A stretch of 64,000 bases of DNA, taken from Methylocaldum sp002005105. Its GTDB lineage: Bacteria; Pseudomonadota; Gammaproteobacteria; Methylococcales; Methylococcaceae. This document shows positions 61,416 to 64,000 of the stretch, one piece after another. Each line of letters opens with the position of its first letter. The first letter of the stretch is position 1. Where the stretch lies: positions 1,116,001-1,180,000 of the forward strand of contig NZ_CP194902.1 of the NCBI RefSeq assembly GCF_051027545.1, given 5' to 3'. Under the pieces are notes generated by a model, which saw nothing but the letters and a program-made list of their open reading frames with translations, searched no databases and was not told where the DNA came from. A program made the position numbers and the translations under genes.

Positions 61416-62222
61416 TTAAAGCTGTTCGTTTTCCGGTTTTTCCTTCTTTTCGGTATCTCCGTTGGTTGGGCTCAAGCCTTCCAATTCAAGGTCCATTTCC
61501 TGCTCGAACTCATCCTCCAGAGGAGGGTTGCCGTCATGGATCAGGTAATTGCGCTGCTGAAAGTAAGCGTTACGAATAAACTCGTAACGGTCGACCGAGG
61601 CCTCGTCAACGATTTTGGTGGCGCTCAACAGGTCGGCGCGCATGTCGACCGTTTTCAGAGTGCCCGTTCCATAGGGAATCGCGGCCGGAGTGATCCAGTT
61701 AATGGGGTTGGCGGCGGTGTCTCCGGCCAAGCCGAGGGCGCCGCGGGGCGTGCTCGGTCCGATGAACGGCAGAACCAGATAGGGACCCGACGGAATGCCC
61801 CAGGCGCCCAAGGTCTGATCAGTATCTTCGTTGTGTTTCGGTAGATCGAGCTTGGAGGCGACATCGATGAATCCGCCCACACCCAGAACCGTATTGACCA
61901 GGAATCGGCCGGTGTCTTGCCCGGTTTGGAGAAGCTTGAATTGCAATAGGTCGTTGGCGATTACGCCAATGTCGTCCACATTGCTGAAGAAGTTGGTGAT
62001 ACCCTTATCGACGAACGACGGCGTGATATATTGATAGCCCTGACTGACGGGCTTCATGACATAATCGTCCAGAGTATCGTTAAATTTCTGAACGCCGCGG
62101 TTCCACCCTTCCCAAGGGTCGCGTGGATCATGCTTGGTGGCGGTCGCGCAGCCGGCAAGACTCACGATAAGCGCGAGTCCGAAGACCGGCAATGAAGGGC
62201 GTAACTGGCGAGTTGTTTTCAT
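61416..62222 (-). CDS. mlaA: MlaA (VacJ) outer-membrane lipoprotein
   Basis: 268 aa. Lipobox SLAGC with acylated C25. Family signatures are DPWEGWNRGVQKFNDTLDDY, PVSQGYQYITPSFVDKGITN and GPYLVLPFIGPSTPRGALGL. MlaA takes phospholipid from the outer leaflet and passes it to MlaC, a copy of which is encoded at 6058-6726. The C-terminal tail (LELEGLSPTNGDTEKKEKPE) is acidic and variable. A strong terminator follows. Confidence 0.95.
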   Translation of the reverse strand: MKTTRQLRPSLPVFGLALIVSLAGCATATKHDPRDPWEGWNRGVQKFNDTLDDYVMKPVSQGYQYITPSFVDKGITNFFSNVDDIGVIANDLLQFKLLQTGQDTGRFLVNTVLGVGGFIDVASKLDLPKHNEDTDQTLGAWGIPSGPYLVLPFIGPSTPRGALGLAGDTAANPINWITPAAIPYGTGTLKTVDMRADLLSATKIVDEASVDRYEFIRNAYFQQRNYLIHDGNPPLEDEFEQEMDLELEGLSPTNGDTEKKEKPENEQL

Positions 62223-62373
62223 TTTTTTTGTTCCTTTCCCGAAGTCGATCAGGCTTTCTCTAAAATTAGCATATCCAGGGCGAAGCTTCGAGCTACCGTG
62301 AACTTAAATTCGAGTTGACGGGAAAATATAATGAGCTTAGCGAACCTAGTCGAGAAAAAAATGCGATCGAATA

Positions 62374-63024
62374 ATGCCTGATCATCATCTCGCCAGTTTG
62401 GCGCGCCGCTTCCGCGGCTATTTGCCTGTCGTCGTCGACGTCGAAACCTCGGGTCTAAGCCCTTCGGAACATGCTTTGCTGGAAATTGCCGTGGTTATTC
62501 CCGAGATGAACGGCAACGGCCATCTCCAGATCTGTGAGACCCATTCCACTCATATCAAGCCGTTTCCAGGTGCTCGCATGGATCCGGCTGCCTTGAGTTT
62601 CAACAAGATCGATCCTTATCACCCGTTTCGATTCGCGGTGGATGAGAAGGAAGCGCTCTCGAAGATCTTCCAGCCCGTTCGCGCCGCCGTCCGGCGCACC
62701 GAGTGTACTCGGGCGATCCTGGTCGGGCACAATCCCGCCTTCGACATCGGTTTTTTGAACGCGGCAGTAGCGCGGTGCGGGATCAAGCGGAATCCTTTTC
62801 ACCCTTTCAGCACTTTCGATACCGCTACTTTAAGCGGTCTGGTTTACGGCCAAACCGTGCTGGCGAAGGCGGTGCAAGCGGCGGGATTCGAGTGGAACAA
62901 CGACCAAGCGCATTCCGCGATTTATGACGCCGAGCAAACCGCTCGCCTGTTCTGTACGATCGTAAATCGCTGGAAAGACCTGGTAACGATTGAAAAAGGC
63001 AGCCCGGAGGATTTACTCGGATGA
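62374..63024 (+). CDS. rnt: Ribonuclease T
   Basis: 216 aa DEDDh exonuclease. VVVDVETSGLSPSEHALLEI has the first Asp/Glu (D22, E24), LVGHNPAFDIGFLNAA the second Asp, and HSAIYDAEQTARLF the His and last Asp. It trims tRNA and rRNA 3' ends. Its last 12 bp overlap the 3' end of the convergent grxD gene; the same two genes neighbour each other in E. coli. Confidence 0.95.
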   Translation: MPDHHLASLARRFRGYLPVVVDVETSGLSPSEHALLEIAVVIPEMNGNGHLQICETHSTHIKPFPGARMDPAALSFNKIDPYHPFRFAVDEKEALSKIFQPVRAAVRRTECTRAILVGHNPAFDIGFLNAAVARCGIKRNPFHPFSTFDTATLSGLVYGQTVLAKAVQAAGFEWNNDQAHSAIYDAEQTARLFCTIVNRWKDLVTIEKGSPEDLLG

Positions 63025-63348
63025 ATCCACCGAAGTAGGAGCCGCTTCGCTCAGCCGCTTCTGCAACTCGCCGCTTTCGAACAGCTCCAACATGATATCG
63101 CTTCCGCCGACCAGCTCGCCGTTAATGTAAAGCTGCGGAAACGTCGGCCATTGAGAAAATACCTTCAGCCCCTCTCTCAGCTCGGGATCTTCGAAGATGT
63201 TCACGTAAGCGTACTCGACGCCGCAGCGTTCCAAAATTTGCACTGCCCGTCCCGAAAAGCCGCACTGAGGAAAATCGGGAGACCCCTTCATGTAAAGGAT
63301 CACCGGATTCTCGGCGAGTTGTTTCTTGATGCGTTCTGTAACGTCCAT
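63013..63348 (-). CDS. grxD: Monothiol glutaredoxin (Grx4 type)
   Basis: 111 aa. PVILYMKGSPDFPQCGFSG carries the CGFS active site (C29), and FPQLYINGELVGGSDIMLEL the glutathione-binding face. Binds a [2Fe-2S] cluster with glutathione and takes part in iron-sulfur delivery. Convergent overlap with rnt. Confidence 0.96.
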   Translation of the reverse strand: MDVTERIKKQLAENPVILYMKGSPDFPQCGFSGRAVQILERCGVEYAYVNIFEDPELREGLKVFSQWPTFPQLYINGELVGGSDIMLELFESGELQKRLSEAAPTSVDSSE

Positions 63349-63510
63349 ACCGGCTGTCTCAAATTAAAGTGGATAAAATACCTTAGTGAATCTATCAGAA
63401 ATGATCGGCGCTCGGAAGGCCGACTCTGATGCTTAAACTTTGTCGTTTACTGTTGGATAATCCGCTAAAGCGACAATTTCATCACTCAAAATAAATAAGG
63501 AATTCTCTGC

Positions 63511-64000
63511 ATGCATCAGATTACCCTCATTCCCGGTGACGGTATCGGACCTTCCATCGTCGATGCCGCGGTCAGCGTGATCGAAGCGACCGGCGTAAGA
63601 ATCCACTGGGATCGGCAATTAGCCGGCATGGCGGCTGTCGAAAAACATGCCGATCCATTGCCCGATGCGACCATCGAATCAATCCGGAACAATCGAATTT
63701 GCTTCAAAGGCCCGCTGACCACGCCGGTCGGCGGGGGTTACCGAAGCGTCAACGTAACCTTGCGACAGACATTCAACTTGTATGCGAATGTTCGTCCGGC
63801 CATTTCTTTCGAAGGCACCAGCACACCGTTTCAAAATGTAAACCTGGTGACGGTTCGCGAGAATACGGAAGGCCTCTACGCCGGTATCGAGCATTTCATC
63901 AAGGTCGATGCGGAAAAACTGGGAGCAGAAAGCATCGCGATCGTTACCAAGAAAGGCTCCGAACGGATCATCGAATACGCCTTTCAATATGCGCGCAAAA
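63511..64000 (+). CDS. icd: NAD-type isocitrate dehydrogenase, 5' part only
   Basis: 163 residues before the window ends; no stop reached. MHQITLIPGDGIGPSIVDAA is the beta-decarboxylating dehydrogenase start, TTPVGGGYRSVNVTLRQTFN plus LYANVRP the substrate loop, and VRENTEGLYAGIEHFI the cofactor-binding region. The sequence fits the shorter NAD-type enzyme rather than E. coli NADP-IDH. AAGGA lies about 10 nt upstream of ATG 63511. Homoisocitrate or isopropylmalate dehydrogenase is less likely. Confidence 0.9.
   Translation, partial: MHQITLIPGDGIGPSIVDAAVSVIEATGVRIHWDRQLAGMAAVEKHADPLPDATIESIRNNRICFKGPLTTPVGGGYRSVNVTLRQTFNLYANVRPAISFEGTSTPFQNVNLVTVRENTEGLYAGIEHFIKVDAEKLGAESIAIVTKKGSERIIEYAFQYARK

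Overview
The window looks like GC-rich gammaproteobacterial chromosome. Supporting genes are an E. coli-like multifunctional cca, minCDE, rnt next to grxD, hflKC, split glycine decarboxylase genes, thiC behind a TPP riboswitch, Mla components and type IV pilus minor-pilin genes. A Methylococcales-type (methanotroph-like) host would fit the mix, but no diagnostic gene is present, so genus is not claimed. No rRNA or tRNA gene was seen.

Layout. Positions 1-6.7 kb carry mostly minus-strand envelope and housekeeping genes: an edge-truncated HExxH protein, a DUF1232 protein, an M48 lipoprotein, hflC-hflK, a secreted protein and mlaC. Positions 7.0-14.2 kb are plus strand: a Tyr-rich repeat lipoprotein, gcvH, gcvPA-gcvPB, dgkA, a PfkB kinase, mazG and endonuclease V. 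Positions 15.6-30.2 kb hold two complete minor-pilin operons (fimT-pilV-pilW-pilX-pilY1-pilE) that converge tail to tail on their pilE genes. Positions 30.6-40.3 kb carry a SelW-like protein, a TSUP permease, cca, a nucleotidyltransferase, two paralogous small membrane proteins, a HAD hydrolase, two cupins, nhaD and a Crp/Fnr regulator.

The accessory heart is 35-48 kb. Many intergenic gaps hold REP palindromes with a GTAG foot. Two arm variants, GTCGGCAA and GTCGGGAA, largely alternate in opposite orientation. A REP-associated tyrosine transposase (RAYT) lies among them. One REP is split by a 1,234-bp IS110-family element whose 262-nt noncoding end contains short matches to the REP target on both sides of a CT core and to both ends of the element, as expected for a bridge RNA. 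Another REP is interrupted by a small hairpin repeat from a second family (box CCAATCGCAAACG), flanked by AAGGG repeats. Two genes here end in the same Cys motif, CPAGYWFY...GSCxPC, and share about 195 bp of downstream DNA. A 52-aa basic protein, too short for usual ORF cut-offs, ends in a perfect 14-bp hairpin that overlaps its stop codon.

Positions 44.2-50.4 kb carry a FecR-TPR-beta-barrel protein downstream of a CHASE2 nucleotide cyclase, a plausible signalling pair. Positions 50.9-64 kb return to core genes: two small unknowns, TPP riboswitch-thiC, a membrane-anchored unknown, ubiB, minCDE, an aldo/keto reductase, an EamA-type protein, a phosphodiesterase, mlaA, rnt, grxD and the start of an NAD-type isocitrate dehydrogenase cut by the window edge.
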